Source: Paenibacillus paridis (GTDB taxonomy: Bacteria; Bacillota; Bacilli; Paenibacillales; Paenibacillaceae). From it: DNA of 64,000 nt. The stretch's first letter is position 1. The number at the start of each line of letters is the position of its first letter. Below, piece by piece: positions 54,600-63,317 of this stretch. Below the pieces are notes generated by a model that did not search any database, was not told the origin of the DNA, and saw nothing but the letters and a program-made list of their open reading frames with translations. The position numbers and the translations under genes are program-made. The stretch spans positions 62,001-126,000 of the forward strand of contig NZ_VCIX01000081.1 of NCBI RefSeq assembly GCF_006345825.1, written 5' to 3'.

Positions 54600-54892
54600 A
54601 CTCAGCTAGCGGGCAGAATCGTTTCAATATATGGTGATATATGGAACTATAAATAGTTTATTTATGAGAATGTTACTTTAAGGTTGGAATAGCGTTTAAA
54701 TCTCATTGATTGGAATCGAGACGTGATGTTAAACTACCGCATAACGATAGTAGAATACAGCTATCTTCATCAATTCATTTTTGGGAATTTTGGTCAAGAA
54801 CCGACACATAGTCCGTGTGCAGGTCAGATTATCATCAGCTTCACCTACAAGTGTTGAATGGCGATCTTCAACAAGGGGGAATCATCAAAGGC

Positions 54893-55507
54893 ATGTTTAG
54901 TTTTTTTAAGCACAAATACAAAGTTTCCAAGCCTTCGCAAGTCCGTATTTCGATTGAAGAGCAGTTCGAAGAATTAGATAAATTAGGGATTAAATTAAAA
55001 AGGGAAATGGAAATCAGAGAAATATTAGATATGAAAATCAGAGATTATGAGGAACGCCCTTACATTCATCTCCTAATGAGTATGGGGAGGGAAAGAGACC
55101 GCATAGAATCTAACATGGATTTCTACCCGACTAACGACGTTTGGTGCTTCGATCGCGAATGTATTGAGGATCACGGGGATTATATTCAAAGATTAAAACG
55201 GATTGCGGTTATGGTTGACCCGATAATAAGCGTTACCAATATTCAGGATTACGTGGATATTGAAGCCGGTTAGGTGTGGATTGCCTTTAAAGCTAACGGT
55301 ACGAACCGTCGCTATTCGCTTTCCGCGCATAGCGATTGGCTGAGCCTCGAAATTTTCACGATCTTTTCTGATTTGCTTGCTGCGAGCGGCAGCAGAAAAA
55401 GATTCTTCTTCGCGGATACTGGTAATGAAATATTAGTCGTACTTATTGAACCGGACCAGTTTCAGCAGTTGAACAAGTTAATAAATATCTTCATTCCATT
55501 TACCTAA
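54893..55507 (+). pseudogene. Gene interrupted by an in-frame TAG at 55271-55273
   Basis: From ATG 54893 the frame encodes MFSFFKHKYKVSKPSQVRIS and so on to ...YVDIEAG, then TAG, then continues in the same frame with VWIAFKANGTNRRYSLSAHS to TAA at 55507. The second part has no ribosome site. Together they make a protein of about 204 residues of an unnamed family with an acidic N-terminal half and an alpha/beta C-terminal half (ILVVLIEPDQFQQLNKLI). A nonsense mutation, readthrough or a sequencing error would all fit. An upstream extension to 54815 lacks support. Confidence 0.65.
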
Positions 55508-55664
55508 GCGTAGAAGATATGTTCATTGGAGAGCTCAACTAACGGGACATGTTATTTCAATGAATTAGCGACAGTCTAGGAAGCTAATACTTAGACTTTG
55601 GCTGTGGTTGTTTTAAAAGCAATAATTACACTTAATCTAATATTTTATTTTAAATAAATAAATG

Positions 55665-55692
55665 TTGACGAATTTATGATTTATACTATAAG
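55665..55692 (+). promoter_or_regulatory. SigA promoter of the NEAT/SLH gene
   Basis: TTGACG (55665-55670) and TATAAG (55687-55692), 16-bp spacer, in AT-rich sequence. The first Fur box begins about 19 bp past the -10. Confidence 0.7.
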
Positions 55693-55710
55693 ATACATAA
55701 TGCAATACTG

Positions 55711-55725
55711 TGATAATGATTATCA
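55711..55725 (+). promoter_or_regulatory. Perfect Fur box
   Basis: TGATAATGATTATCA is a perfect 7-1-7 match to the Bacillus Fur consensus, placed just past the predicted transcript start of the NEAT/SLH gene. Confidence 0.9.
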
Positions 55726-55792
55726 TTAGCGATTATTATACGACGTTAAAAATTATCTGTTTCTAAGAGCGGTTTTTTTTTGGTCAATTAAT

Positions 55793-55811
55793 GAGAATGA
55801 TAATCATTAAT
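55793..55811 (+). promoter_or_regulatory. Second Fur box in the leader of the NEAT/SLH gene
   Basis: GAGAATGATAATCATTAAT matches the 19-base Fur consensus GATAATGATAATCATTATC at 16 positions and has a perfect AATGATAATCATT centre. It lies 82 bp from the first box and 52 bp before the start codon. Confidence 0.8.
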
Positions 55812-55863
55812 GATTCTAATTGTCACCAGTATTTATTTTCTACATAAGGAGAGGTTAACCGAA

Positions 55864-58800
55864 ATGTTGGGTAGTTTATTTGAAACAAATGTGAAACAAA
55901 AGGTTTCTATCGTGGTTTTGATCTCATTATTATTTTCTCTACTTTCAGGTTTTTCAGCAACGGTGCATGCAGCGCAGTTAGAGTTAACAGCTGTGACATT
56001 GAATTACGTCAAAAATTCGGACAAAAATGTATCGTATGACAGTACTGTAGGTAGCAACTACTACGATGCGAAAACCTATGAATTTAATGGACAGAAGTAT
56101 TTGCGCGTAAGCGTACTGGAATCAACGATTAATTTAAAACTTGTCATTGACGGCGTAATTCCGACAGAAGTGTCCTCCATTTATAATGCTGAAGACGTCG
56201 TCATCGCAAAAGTGTTTGATTATGCCATCGATAGCTTTACCGCTCCAATCGTTGGTCGAATTACGTACAGTGCAGGCGGCTTCCAGGGTAATCACCCAAC
56301 TTATATTATGATCAATCAAGATGCTACTGCTCAAACGAGAGCGGCATTAAAAGCTAAGCTAGTAGAAGCTAACGCTTTGGAGAACAAAAGCGATGCGCTA
56401 ACCCAAGCCATTGCAGCAGCAAGTGAAGTCGACCATTTGCTATCGCGTGAAGCTGAACTTCAAGCGCAGCTAACGGCGCTAACTGCAGCCATTGCCAAAG
56501 AAACAATGGAACTAACCGCAGCGACGTTGAACTACGTGAAGTATTCGGACAAAAATGTATCGTATGACGGTACCGTAGGCAACAACTATTACGATGCAAA
56601 AACCTATGAATTTAATGGACAGAAGTATTTGCGCGTAAGCGTTGTGCAATCCTCGATTAATCTGAAGCTTGAAATGGACGGCGTAATTCCGACAGAAGTG
56701 TCCTCCATTTATAATGCTGAAGACGTCGTCATCGCAAAAGTGTTTGATTATGCCGTCGATAGCTTTACCGCTCCAATCATTGGTCGAATTACGTACAGTG
56801 CAGGCGGCTTCCAGGGTAACCACCCAACTTATATTATCATTAATCAAGATGCTACTGCTCAAACGAGAGCGGCATTAAAAGCTAAGCTAGTAGAAGCTAA
56901 CGCTTTGGAGAACAAAAGCGTTGCGCTAACCCAAGCCATTGCAGCAGCAAGTGAAGTCGACCATTTGCTATCACGTGAAGCTGAGCTTCAAGCGCAGCTA
57001 ACGGCGCTAACTGCAGCCATTGCCAAAGAAACAGTGGAACTAACCGCAGCGACGTTGAACTACGTGAAGTATTCGGACAAAAATGTATCGTATGACGGTA
57101 CCGTAGGCAACAACTATTACGATGCAAAAACCTATGAATTTAATGGACAGAAGTATTTGCGCGTAAGCGTTGTGCAATCCTCGATTAATCTGAAGCTTGA
57201 AATGGACGGCGTAACTCCGACAGAAGTGTCCTCCATTTACAATGCTGAAGACGTCGTCATCGCAAAAGTGTTTGATTATGCCGTCGATAGCTTTACCGCT
57301 CCGATCGTTGGTCGAATTACGTACAGTGCAGGCGGCTTCCAGGGTAACCACCCAACTTATATTATGATCAATCAAGATGCTACTGCTCAAACGAGAGCGG
57401 CATTAAAAGCTAAGCTAGTAGAAGCTAACGCTTTGGAGAACAAAAGCGTTGCGCTAACCCAAGCCATTGCAGCAGCAAGTGAAGTTGATCATTTGCTATC
57501 GCGTGAAGCTGAGCTTCAAGCGCAGCTAACGGCGCTAACTACAGCCATTGCCAAAGAAACAGTGGAACTAACCGCAGCGACGTTGAACTACGTGAAGTAT
57601 TCGGACAAAAATGTATCGTATGATGGTACCGTAGGCAACAACTATTACGATGCGAAAACCTATGAATTTAATGGACAGAAGTATTTACGCGTAAGCGTAG
57701 TGCAATCCTCGATTAATCTGAAGCTTGAAATGGACGGCGTAACTCCGACAGAAGTATCCTCCATTTATAATGCCGAAGACGTCATCATCGCAAAAGTGTT
57801 TGATTATGCCATCGATAGCTTTACCGCTCCGATCGTTGGTCGAATTACGTACAGTGCAGGCGGCCACCAGGGTAACCACCTAACTTATATTATGATCAAT
57901 CAAGATGCTACTGCTCAAACGAGAGCGGCATTGAAAGCTAAGCTAGTAGAAGCTAACGCTTTGGAGAACAAAAGCGATGCGCTAACCCAAGCCATTGCAG
58001 CAGCAAGTGAAGTCGACCATTTGCTATCACGTGAAGCTGAGCTTCAAGCGCAGCTAATAGCTCTAACTACTGCAGTTACGGATGAAACAAATCCAGGAAC
58101 TGATCCAGGAACAGATCCAGGAACAGATCCAGGAACAGATCCAGGAACAGATCCAGGAACCGACCCGGGTACAAACCCAGGAACTGATCCAGGAACCGAC
58201 CCTGGCACTAATCCAGGACCAGGTTCAAGTACAGGCAACACAGGTGGAAATACCACAACTAATCCTGGTGAAGATTCTTCAAACAACGAAGAAAATCCAG
58301 GAGAGGTTAAACCAACTCCTACTTTTAATGATGTTAAAAGCCACTGGGCTGCAAGTGTGATTGAGCGTGCTGTATCTCTAGGGATAGCTAATGGTTATGC
58401 AGATGGCACATTTAAGCCGAATGCTTCTATTAACCGCGCTGAATTTACAACACTGATTGCTCGTGCTTTCAAGCTCGATAAGGCAACAGAAACCGTTACT
58501 TTTGCTGATGATAATAGTATCCCAGCTTGGGCTCAGTCATTGATTCAACAAGTTGTTGCAGCAGGAATTATTAGTGGTTATGAGGACAACACATTCAGAG
58601 CAGCCTCAAATATCTCACGTTCTGAAATGGTTGTAATGGTGGTTCGTGCTCTCGGACTTGAACTGGAGTCTGCGGATTCCTTAACGTTTAATGATTCACA
58701 AAACATTCCTCAATTTGCGAAAGCATATGTTGCTACAGCTCTGAAGCATGGTTTGATTAAGGGGAAAACCGAAAATGAATTCGGAGCAAATCTTGAAGCA

Positions 58801-58866
58801 TCAAGAGCTGAAGCATTAACGCTAATTCTTCGTGCAATTGATTATGCTGCACCTGTCGAAAAATAA
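55864..58866 (+). CDS. Iron-regulated S-layer-anchored protein with four NEAT-like domains
   Basis: 1000 residues. ATG 55864 is preceded by AAGGAGAGG at 9 bases; the frame's earlier start would overlap the Fur box. Signal peptide to residue 37. Residues 40-743 are four units of 176 residues, each a NEAT-like beta-sandwich of about 117 residues plus a 59-residue helical segment. A PGTDPGTD linker (about 743-800) and three SLH domains (820-1000; HWAASVIERAVSLGIANGYA) hold it on the wall. NEAT proteins bind haem, but the usual YxxxY motif is here NHPTY with only the second Tyr. Two Fur boxes predict expression in low iron. A terminator follows. Haem binding is inferred, not shown. Confidence 0.85.
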   Translation: MLGSLFETNVKQKVSIVVLISLLFSLLSGFSATVHAAQLELTAVTLNYVKNSDKNVSYDSTVGSNYYDAKTYEFNGQKYLRVSVLESTINLKLVIDGVIPTEVSSIYNAEDVVIAKVFDYAIDSFTAPIVGRITYSAGGFQGNHPTYIMINQDATAQTRAALKAKLVEANALENKSDALTQAIAAASEVDHLLSREAELQAQLTALTAAIAKETMELTAATLNYVKYSDKNVSYDGTVGNNYYDAKTYEFNGQKYLRVSVVQSSINLKLEMDGVIPTEVSSIYNAEDVVIAKVFDYAVDSFTAPIIGRITYSAGGFQGNHPTYIIINQDATAQTRAALKAKLVEANALENKSVALTQAIAAASEVDHLLSREAELQAQLTALTAAIAKETVELTAATLNYVKYSDKNVSYDGTVGNNYYDAKTYEFNGQKYLRVSVVQSSINLKLEMDGVTPTEVSSIYNAEDVVIAKVFDYAVDSFTAPIVGRITYSAGGFQGNHPTYIMINQDATAQTRAALKAKLVEANALENKSVALTQAIAAASEVDHLLSREAELQAQLTALTTAIAKETVELTAATLNYVKYSDKNVSYDGTVGNNYYDAKTYEFNGQKYLRVSVVQSSINLKLEMDGVTPTEVSSIYNAEDVIIAKVFDYAIDSFTAPIVGRITYSAGGHQGNHLTYIMINQDATAQTRAALKAKLVEANALENKSDALTQAIAAASEVDHLLSREAELQAQLIALTTAVTDETNPGTDPGTDPGTDPGTDPGTDPGTDPGTNPGTDPGTDPGTNPGPGSSTGNTGGNTTTNPGEDSSNNEENPGEVKPTPTFNDVKSHWAASVIERAVSLGIANGYADGTFKPNASINRAEFTTLIARAFKLDKATETVTFADDNSIPAWAQSLIQQVVAAGIISGYEDNTFRAASNISRSEMVVMVVRALGLELESADSLTFNDSQNIPQFAKAYVATALKHGLIKGKTENEFGANLEASRAEALTLILRAIDYAAPVEK
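55981..58092 (+). repeat. Four tandem 528-bp units coding for the NEAT-like domains
   Basis: Units begin at 55981, 56509, 57037 and 57565, with an exact 528-bp period. Units 2 and 3 differ at only a handful of bases, and long stretches are shared by all four. The last unit diverges in its final 20 bases into the linker. Confidence 0.95.
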
Positions 58867-58929
58867 GCCACAAACAACACGAATATCGTTTGTATTAATA
58901 ATAGATGAACAGTGTATATCGTAAAAAAG

Positions 58930-58965
58930 GAAGAGAGCAAATCATAACGCTCTCTTTCTTTTTTT
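58930..58965 (+). terminator. Rho-independent terminator
   Basis: AAGAGAGC pairs with GCTCTCTT around a 10-base loop, followed by TCTTTTTTT. It closes the NEAT/SLH gene. Confidence 0.9.
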
Positions 58966-58977
58966 ACTAATAACAAT

Positions 58978-59205
58978 GTGATAAGCATCGTCACGGTGGT
59001 GAGTTATTCGTACAAGAAGATGGCACAACAAATCATGAATATGGTAATATTTGCAACAAGTTTATATCTGCTCTGGGATGCCAATTTGGCATCCAGTTTG
59101 AATATTTTGGCATTCCTCGGTTCTTTTTTGCTCAAAAACAACCTCATTGATCTGAAATGCGCAACTATTTCCTATTATCGCCGTCTAAATGCTAGGCGGA
59201 AATAA
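58978..59205 (+). CDS. Possible small membrane protein
   Basis: 75 residues from GTG 58978, or 61 from ATG 59020; neither has a convincing ribosome site. One or two hydrophobic stretches (VIFATSLYLLWD, LNILAFLGSFLL). It lies between a terminator and the lipoprotein gene and may be a relic. Confidence 0.3.
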   Translation: MISIVTVVSYSYKKMAQQIMNMVIFATSLYLLWDANLASSLNILAFLGSFLLKNNLIDLKCATISYYRRLNARRK

Positions 59206-59220
59206 GAGGAGGACATTCTT

Positions 59221-59778
59221 TTGAAAAGATTATACGCTGTTTTATTCGCGTTGCTGCTTGTTACTGCAGGCTGCGAAGCAAAATCAAACTTGAATATAGA
59301 ATCCGATACGGATCAACATATAGAAACAACTAAGGCACCAAACAAAATGCCGAAGGACATGCCCAGCACATTTAATTTCATGGTTCGCTTTGGTATCGGG
59401 ACGGTCAACAAAAACGAGATTAACACGTTTCAAGGAACGGTTACAAAGGATTTGATCGAGAATGGGACTGCATCAGCGAAAATTAAATTTACAAAAGAAG
59501 AGTTAAACAGCATATATTTGAAAATGAGAGACATCAACATTATGGCCATACAGAATCTTTCGCCAGCAGTGAGCGGCTGCGAACGTGTACCTTTTAGCGA
59601 AGACATGTGGGAAATTAGCATTAATGGAGAAACGAATACCTTTACGTGGACGGATAAACATTGCAATTTGACGGATGAAGCTGAGCAGGTACTAGAGCTG
59701 CGGAGGCTTATCCAAGATATCGTAGAGGAAAAGCCGGAATATATAAAGCTGCCTGAAGCGGAGGGCGGCTATCAATAA
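59221..59778 (+). CDS. Hypothetical lipoprotein
   Basis: 185 residues from TTG 59221; GAGGAGG lies 8 bases upstream. Lipobox VTAGC with lipidated Cys18. The mature part is a small alpha/beta domain with two further Cys (SGCERV and DKHCNL) that could form a disulfide. Not recognised beyond a secreted lipoprotein. 74 bp before the Nudix gene. Confidence 0.8.
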   Translation: MKRLYAVLFALLLVTAGCEAKSNLNIESDTDQHIETTKAPNKMPKDMPSTFNFMVRFGIGTVNKNEINTFQGTVTKDLIENGTASAKIKFTKEELNSIYLKMRDINIMAIQNLSPAVSGCERVPFSEDMWEISINGETNTFTWTDKHCNLTDEAEQVLELRRLIQDIVEEKPEYIKLPEAEGGYQ

Positions 59779-59852
59779 CGAAAAGTACAGCGAAGATACC
59801 GGGTGTTACTTATCCTCAGGCTGGTTAGAAATCATGGAGAGGAGGGCTCATG

Positions 59853-60332
59853 ATGGGATATATCCAAGAGCTTAGAAAACTCGTGGGTACAAGGCCGCTT
59901 ATTATGGCAGGAGCCTGTATTTTGCTGTGCGACGAAAGATCTTTGCTCTTGCAGCGGAGGTCAGATAACGGTTTATGGGGCCTGCCCGGAGGAGCGATGG
60001 AGCCAGGGGAATCGTTAACTGAGGTGGCGAAAAGGGAGCTTTTTCAGGAAACGGGACTGATTGCAAACAAGCTGGCTCTGTTCGATGTTTTTTCGGGTAT
60101 TGAGTTGTATTACAAATATCCTCATGGTGATGAGGTGTTTAATGTCGTTACAGCCTATGTTTGTGTGGACTTTGAAGGGACGCTTGCGGGAGATGGCGAA
60201 GAGGTTTTGGATTTGCGGTTCTTTGATTTTGATGACCTGCCAAGCGAGCTTAGTCCGCCAGATAAACCTGTGATTGTTCGTTTTCTTGATCATGTAAAAG
60301 CTTCAGGGATTGTTCCATTAAGGGGGGAGTAA
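59853..60332 (+). CDS. Nudix hydrolase
   Basis: 159 residues. Two adjacent ATGs (59850, 59853); GGAGGG at 59841-59846 favours the second. Nudix box intact: GGAMEPGESLTEVAKRELFQ then ETGL, fitting GX5EX7REUXEEXGU except for Gln in place of the first Glu of the EE pair. It would hydrolyse a nucleoside diphosphate linked to another group with Mg2+. The small membrane gene follows after one base. Confidence 0.9.
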   Translation: MGYIQELRKLVGTRPLIMAGACILLCDERSLLLQRRSDNGLWGLPGGAMEPGESLTEVAKRELFQETGLIANKLALFDVFSGIELYYKYPHGDEVFNVVTAYVCVDFEGTLAGDGEEVLDLRFFDFDDLPSELSPPDKPVIVRFLDHVKASGIVPLRGE

Positions 60333-60333
60333 G

Positions 60334-60468
60334 CTGGGAATTGTAATTATCATTTTATTAGTGTTCATTATTGTGCTGCTGCTCCGTATGAACTCGAAGC
60401 TACCGAGCCGCGATTTGGCCAAAGAGGCCATAGAGCGTTACGAGGCGAAAAAGAAACGGGATCGCTGA
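60334..60468 (+). CDS. 44-residue single-pass membrane protein, probable CTG start
   Basis: AGGGGGG (60321-60327) lies 6 bases before CTG 60334, and no ATG, GTG or TTG is in frame before the membrane helix. The product has a helix IVIIILLVFIIVLLL and a charged tail SRDLAKEAIERYEAKKKRDR. It follows the Nudix gene by one base, so it is probably coupled. Unknown family. Its clean coding structure (hydrophobic, then charged and helical) supports a real gene. Confidence 0.55.
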   Translation: MGIVIIILLVFIIVLLLRMNSKLPSRDLAKEAIERYEAKKKRDR

Positions 60469-60533
60469 GCTGACAATAAGCTGTTTTTATTCGTTTTTCG
60501 AGTGGCTTATTGAGTTATACGTAGTGACCTTGA

Positions 60534-60558
60534 TTTAGAAGGAATTCATCCTTCTAAA
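60534..60558. repeat. Perfect 10-bp inverted repeat
   Basis: TTTAGAAGGA and TCCTTCTAAA flank ATTCA. No T-tract follows directly; a third copy of the core AGAAGGA occurs near 60587. It lies in the non-coding gap 60469-60765. Confidence 0.6.
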
Positions 60559-60648
60559 ATGGATTTATTTTATATTTGTATAAAATAGAAGGATTTTTTC
60601 CTGTTCATTTAACCAATTTCGGTTGTATTCAGCTGATTTGGCATTATT

Positions 60649-60722
60649 AACAGGAGAAAATCCATCTAAATGTCTCTAAATTCGAAAAATCTTTAAAATA
60701 GTGGGAGAAATTCCATCTAAAT
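60649..60722. repeat. Two copies of the short dispersed repeat
   Basis: Copies at 60649-60671 (AACAGGAGAAAATCCATCTA) and 60702-60722 (TGGGAGAAATTCCATCTAAA). The second is the exact reverse complement of 9626-9646, about 51 kb away. The rest of 60469-60765 contains no gene that I can support. Confidence 0.75.
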
Positions 60723-60765
60723 CAAATGAACAGGAGCGATGATTCTATCCGATTCCATGCCATGC

Positions 60766-61914
60766 CTAATACTTCAGCTTCAATAGATTCCGCTCGGTCA
60801 TGAAGGTTGTTGTGTTAAAGAGCAGCAGTACGTCTTTGATCCCGTTTTGCTCCATGTATTCGCTGATGCTGCCGTTGTAGTAGCGAATGTCGATGACGTG
60901 GATATCCTTTACGTGCTGCGTAAGGAAAGGCAGAAAGCTGTGCGCGTAGGAATCCTTGATGACCAGCAGCTTATCCAGATCGGTTTTCTCTGCGGGCAGC
61001 TCGCTGTGAAGCGTCATTAGGGCATGAACGCCGCCGAGAAAGTACGAGTATTTGTCTTTTTTGGCTAAGTTGCTCTCATCGTACATGCTTTCGTAAGTTT
61101 GATCGGTATCCGCGACATACATCTCCGTTGCCAGCTTGTTTTTGGCCTTGTAGGCTTGAATCGAATCGGGCTTTAAACCGCTGAACTGGCTGCGTGTATG
61201 GTAGCTGCCCAGAAAAGAATTCGTTACGGTCTCGATGTCGAAGTCCGTCTCGGCTGCAGGAGTCCATCCCATTTGCTTAGCATAGGCGTCATAAGCGAGA
61301 TAAGCGCCATATGTGGACCAGTGATGATCGGTTTTGTAATAAATGGGCTTGGAGCCGCTAGCTGCTGCACCTAAGATATCAAAACCGTCCATAAAAGAAA
61401 GACTGCTATGCAACTGCTCGCCGATTATGCTGTTTACCTTCGTTTGCGGATAGGCTTCTGCGAGCCAAGGCAAACGCTCAGGATACAAACCGATCGAGGT
61501 AGGCGCTAGCAAAAAAGATATTTTCGCATCCAAATGATTGAGGGCGAATTTCTCAACTGCGGCCGTGTATTCTTCAAGCTCGGTATAGTTGGGCTCGTTA
61601 AATTTTTCGAACAAATAGCCGTCCGAGCCTTTGTAAATGCCGTTATTCTCCTGCTGCAGGCGGAGCTGCTCTAGCAATGATTTCGTTGCTACCCAGCCGT
61701 TCCGGAAGGGGAAATGGTCGGTCACATAGCTTTCCGATTCATCGGAAAAGGTCTTAGACCAGAGATTGTCCCAAGTTAGCTTGGGCGCTTTCTGAAGCGT
61801 GCGATTCTCTACGTCAGAGAACACCTGCACAGGCAGCACGAAAAACAATAACGACAAGGCAAATAGAATGCTGACGAAGCCCCATACAAAAACGCGGTCC
61901 GTTTTCTTGTTCAC
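60766..61914 (-). CDS. DHHW/AlgX-like protein for polymer acylation
   Basis: 382 residues from GTG 61914, with AAGGAGG 9 bases upstream. One N-terminal membrane helix (about 9-30), then an extracytoplasmic SGNH-like domain. The segment YYKTDHHWSTYGAYLAYDAY carries the DHHW motif (DHH-W-T/S) for which the family is named. With the MBOAT gene upstream, it would transfer an acetyl group to a surface polysaccharide. Last gene of the three-gene operon. Confidence 0.88.
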   Translation of the reverse strand: MNKKTDRVFVWGFVSILFALSLLFFVLPVQVFSDVENRTLQKAPKLTWDNLWSKTFSDESESYVTDHFPFRNGWVATKSLLEQLRLQQENNGIYKGSDGYLFEKFNEPNYTELEEYTAAVEKFALNHLDAKISFLLAPTSIGLYPERLPWLAEAYPQTKVNSIIGEQLHSSLSFMDGFDILGAAASGSKPIYYKTDHHWSTYGAYLAYDAYAKQMGWTPAAETDFDIETVTNSFLGSYHTRSQFSGLKPDSIQAYKAKNKLATEMYVADTDQTYESMYDESNLAKKDKYSYFLGGVHALMTLHSELPAEKTDLDKLLVIKDSYAHSFLPFLTQHVKDIHVIDIRYYNGSISEYMEQNGIKDVLLLFNTTTFMTERNLLKLKY

Positions 61915-61935
61915 CTCTATCAGCCTCCTTCACAT

Positions 61936-63312
61936 TTAAAAACGGAAATATAAAAATGGATTGAACGTTGCGTCAACCAAATAAGCGACCGACATCAAGA
62001 ACAGCGCAGCATGCCAGCCAAGCTGAACGGACGGCCACAAGCCGCGGCCTTCTTTCCGCTTCGGCATAGACGCCGCAACGAGCAATAGGATTAATAGGGC
62101 ATTCGTATATAACAGGTAAAATGATTCTTGATTCCACAATGAGTTAGCCCCAAACATGGCAGCAAAATAAGCACCCATTGCTGACAGCTCATCAAAGGCG
62201 AAAAAGACCCAGCCGATCAGAATGAGCAGCAGCGCATAGAGATGCCTTACTGCCGCTGGCATCCGTTCAAGCCAGCGCAAGCCGAGCCATTTCTCGAACA
62301 CGAGAATCACCCCGAAATACAATCCCCACAGGAGAAAGTTCCAGCTAGCGCCATGCCAAATGCCGGTCAGCAGCCATACAATCATAATGTTACGGAGCTG
62401 CTTCCACGGTCCTTTACGATTGCCGCCAAGCGGAATGTACACATAATCGCGGAACCAGGTACTAAGCGAAATATGCCAGCGCCGCCAAAAGTCGGTGATG
62501 CTTTGTGCCGTATAGGGGCGGTTAAAGTTCTCGTTAAAACGAAAACCAAACATTAAGCCGAGACCGATAGCCATATCGGAATAGCCGCTGAAATCAAAGT
62601 AGATTTGAAAGGCAAAAGCGATAATGCCTAGCCAAGCAGTCAAGGCAGGCAGCGTATCGATGCTGGAGCTGGAAATCGTATGCCAGAGCAACCCGATGTT
62701 GTTGGCCAGCAGCACTTTTTTGGCGAGTCCAATAATGAATCTGCGCACGCCCTCCGCAAATAGCTCCGTGCTGACGGTGCGGTGGCGCAGCTGTTCCGCG
62801 ATCGTCGAATATTGAACGATCGGCCCGGCAACAAGCTGCGGGAACAGGGCAACGAAGGTCGCGAAGTCAAGCCAGTTGCGCTGTGCTTTCGCGGTTCCTT
62901 TGTAAATATCAATAATGTAGGACATGGACTGAAACGTATAAAAAGAAATGCCGATAGGCAGCGCAAGCTCGGTTAACGGGATTTGCGTACCCAGCAGTCC
63001 ATTAACGTTTTGTATAAGGAAATCAGCGTATTTAAAATAGCCGAGCAGCGTTAAATTAACGGCAATAGAGGCGACAACAATCCATTTTCGCTGCAGGCTG
63101 CTGCGCTTCGGATTGCTTAGCAGCAAGCCGAAGCCGTAGTCCGTAACCGTGGAAAGCAGCATGATCGCGATATATACGGGCTCGCCCCAAGCATAAAAAA
63201 TGAGGCTTGTCACGAATAAGACGAGGTTTTTCAGTCTCCACGGGGATACGAAATAAAGCAGCAGCACAGCAGGCAGAAAGAGAAAAAGAAAGAGAAGGCT
63301 GCTGAATACCAT
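61936..63312 (-). CDS. MBOAT-family membrane O-acyltransferase (AlgI-like)
   Basis: 458 residues, about ten membrane helices, no cleaved signal. The family motifs are present: FWRRWHISLSTWFRDYVYIP and LTGIWHGASWNFLLWGLYFG, the second with the invariant catalytic His in WHGASW. It moves acetyl groups across the membrane to the DHHW protein. The start is ATG 63312, five bases after the DUF4358 stop; 23 bp before the DHHW gene. Confidence 0.94.
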   Translation of the reverse strand: MVFSSLLFLFLFLPAVLLLYFVSPWRLKNLVLFVTSLIFYAWGEPVYIAIMLLSTVTDYGFGLLLSNPKRSSLQRKWIVVASIAVNLTLLGYFKYADFLIQNVNGLLGTQIPLTELALPIGISFYTFQSMSYIIDIYKGTAKAQRNWLDFATFVALFPQLVAGPIVQYSTIAEQLRHRTVSTELFAEGVRRFIIGLAKKVLLANNIGLLWHTISSSSIDTLPALTAWLGIIAFAFQIYFDFSGYSDMAIGLGLMFGFRFNENFNRPYTAQSITDFWRRWHISLSTWFRDYVYIPLGGNRKGPWKQLRNIMIVWLLTGIWHGASWNFLLWGLYFGVILVFEKWLGLRWLERMPAAVRHLYALLLILIGWVFFAFDELSAMGAYFAAMFGANSLWNQESFYLLYTNALLILLLVAASMPKRKEGRGLWPSVQLGWHAALFLMSVAYLVDATFNPFLYFRF

Positions 63313-63317
63313 ACTCG

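Noticed and set aside
58082-58360. 92-residue Gln/Glu-rich frame over the linker of the NEAT/SLH gene
   Set aside because: A frame shift of the PGTD repeat; the SLH-containing frame is the real one.
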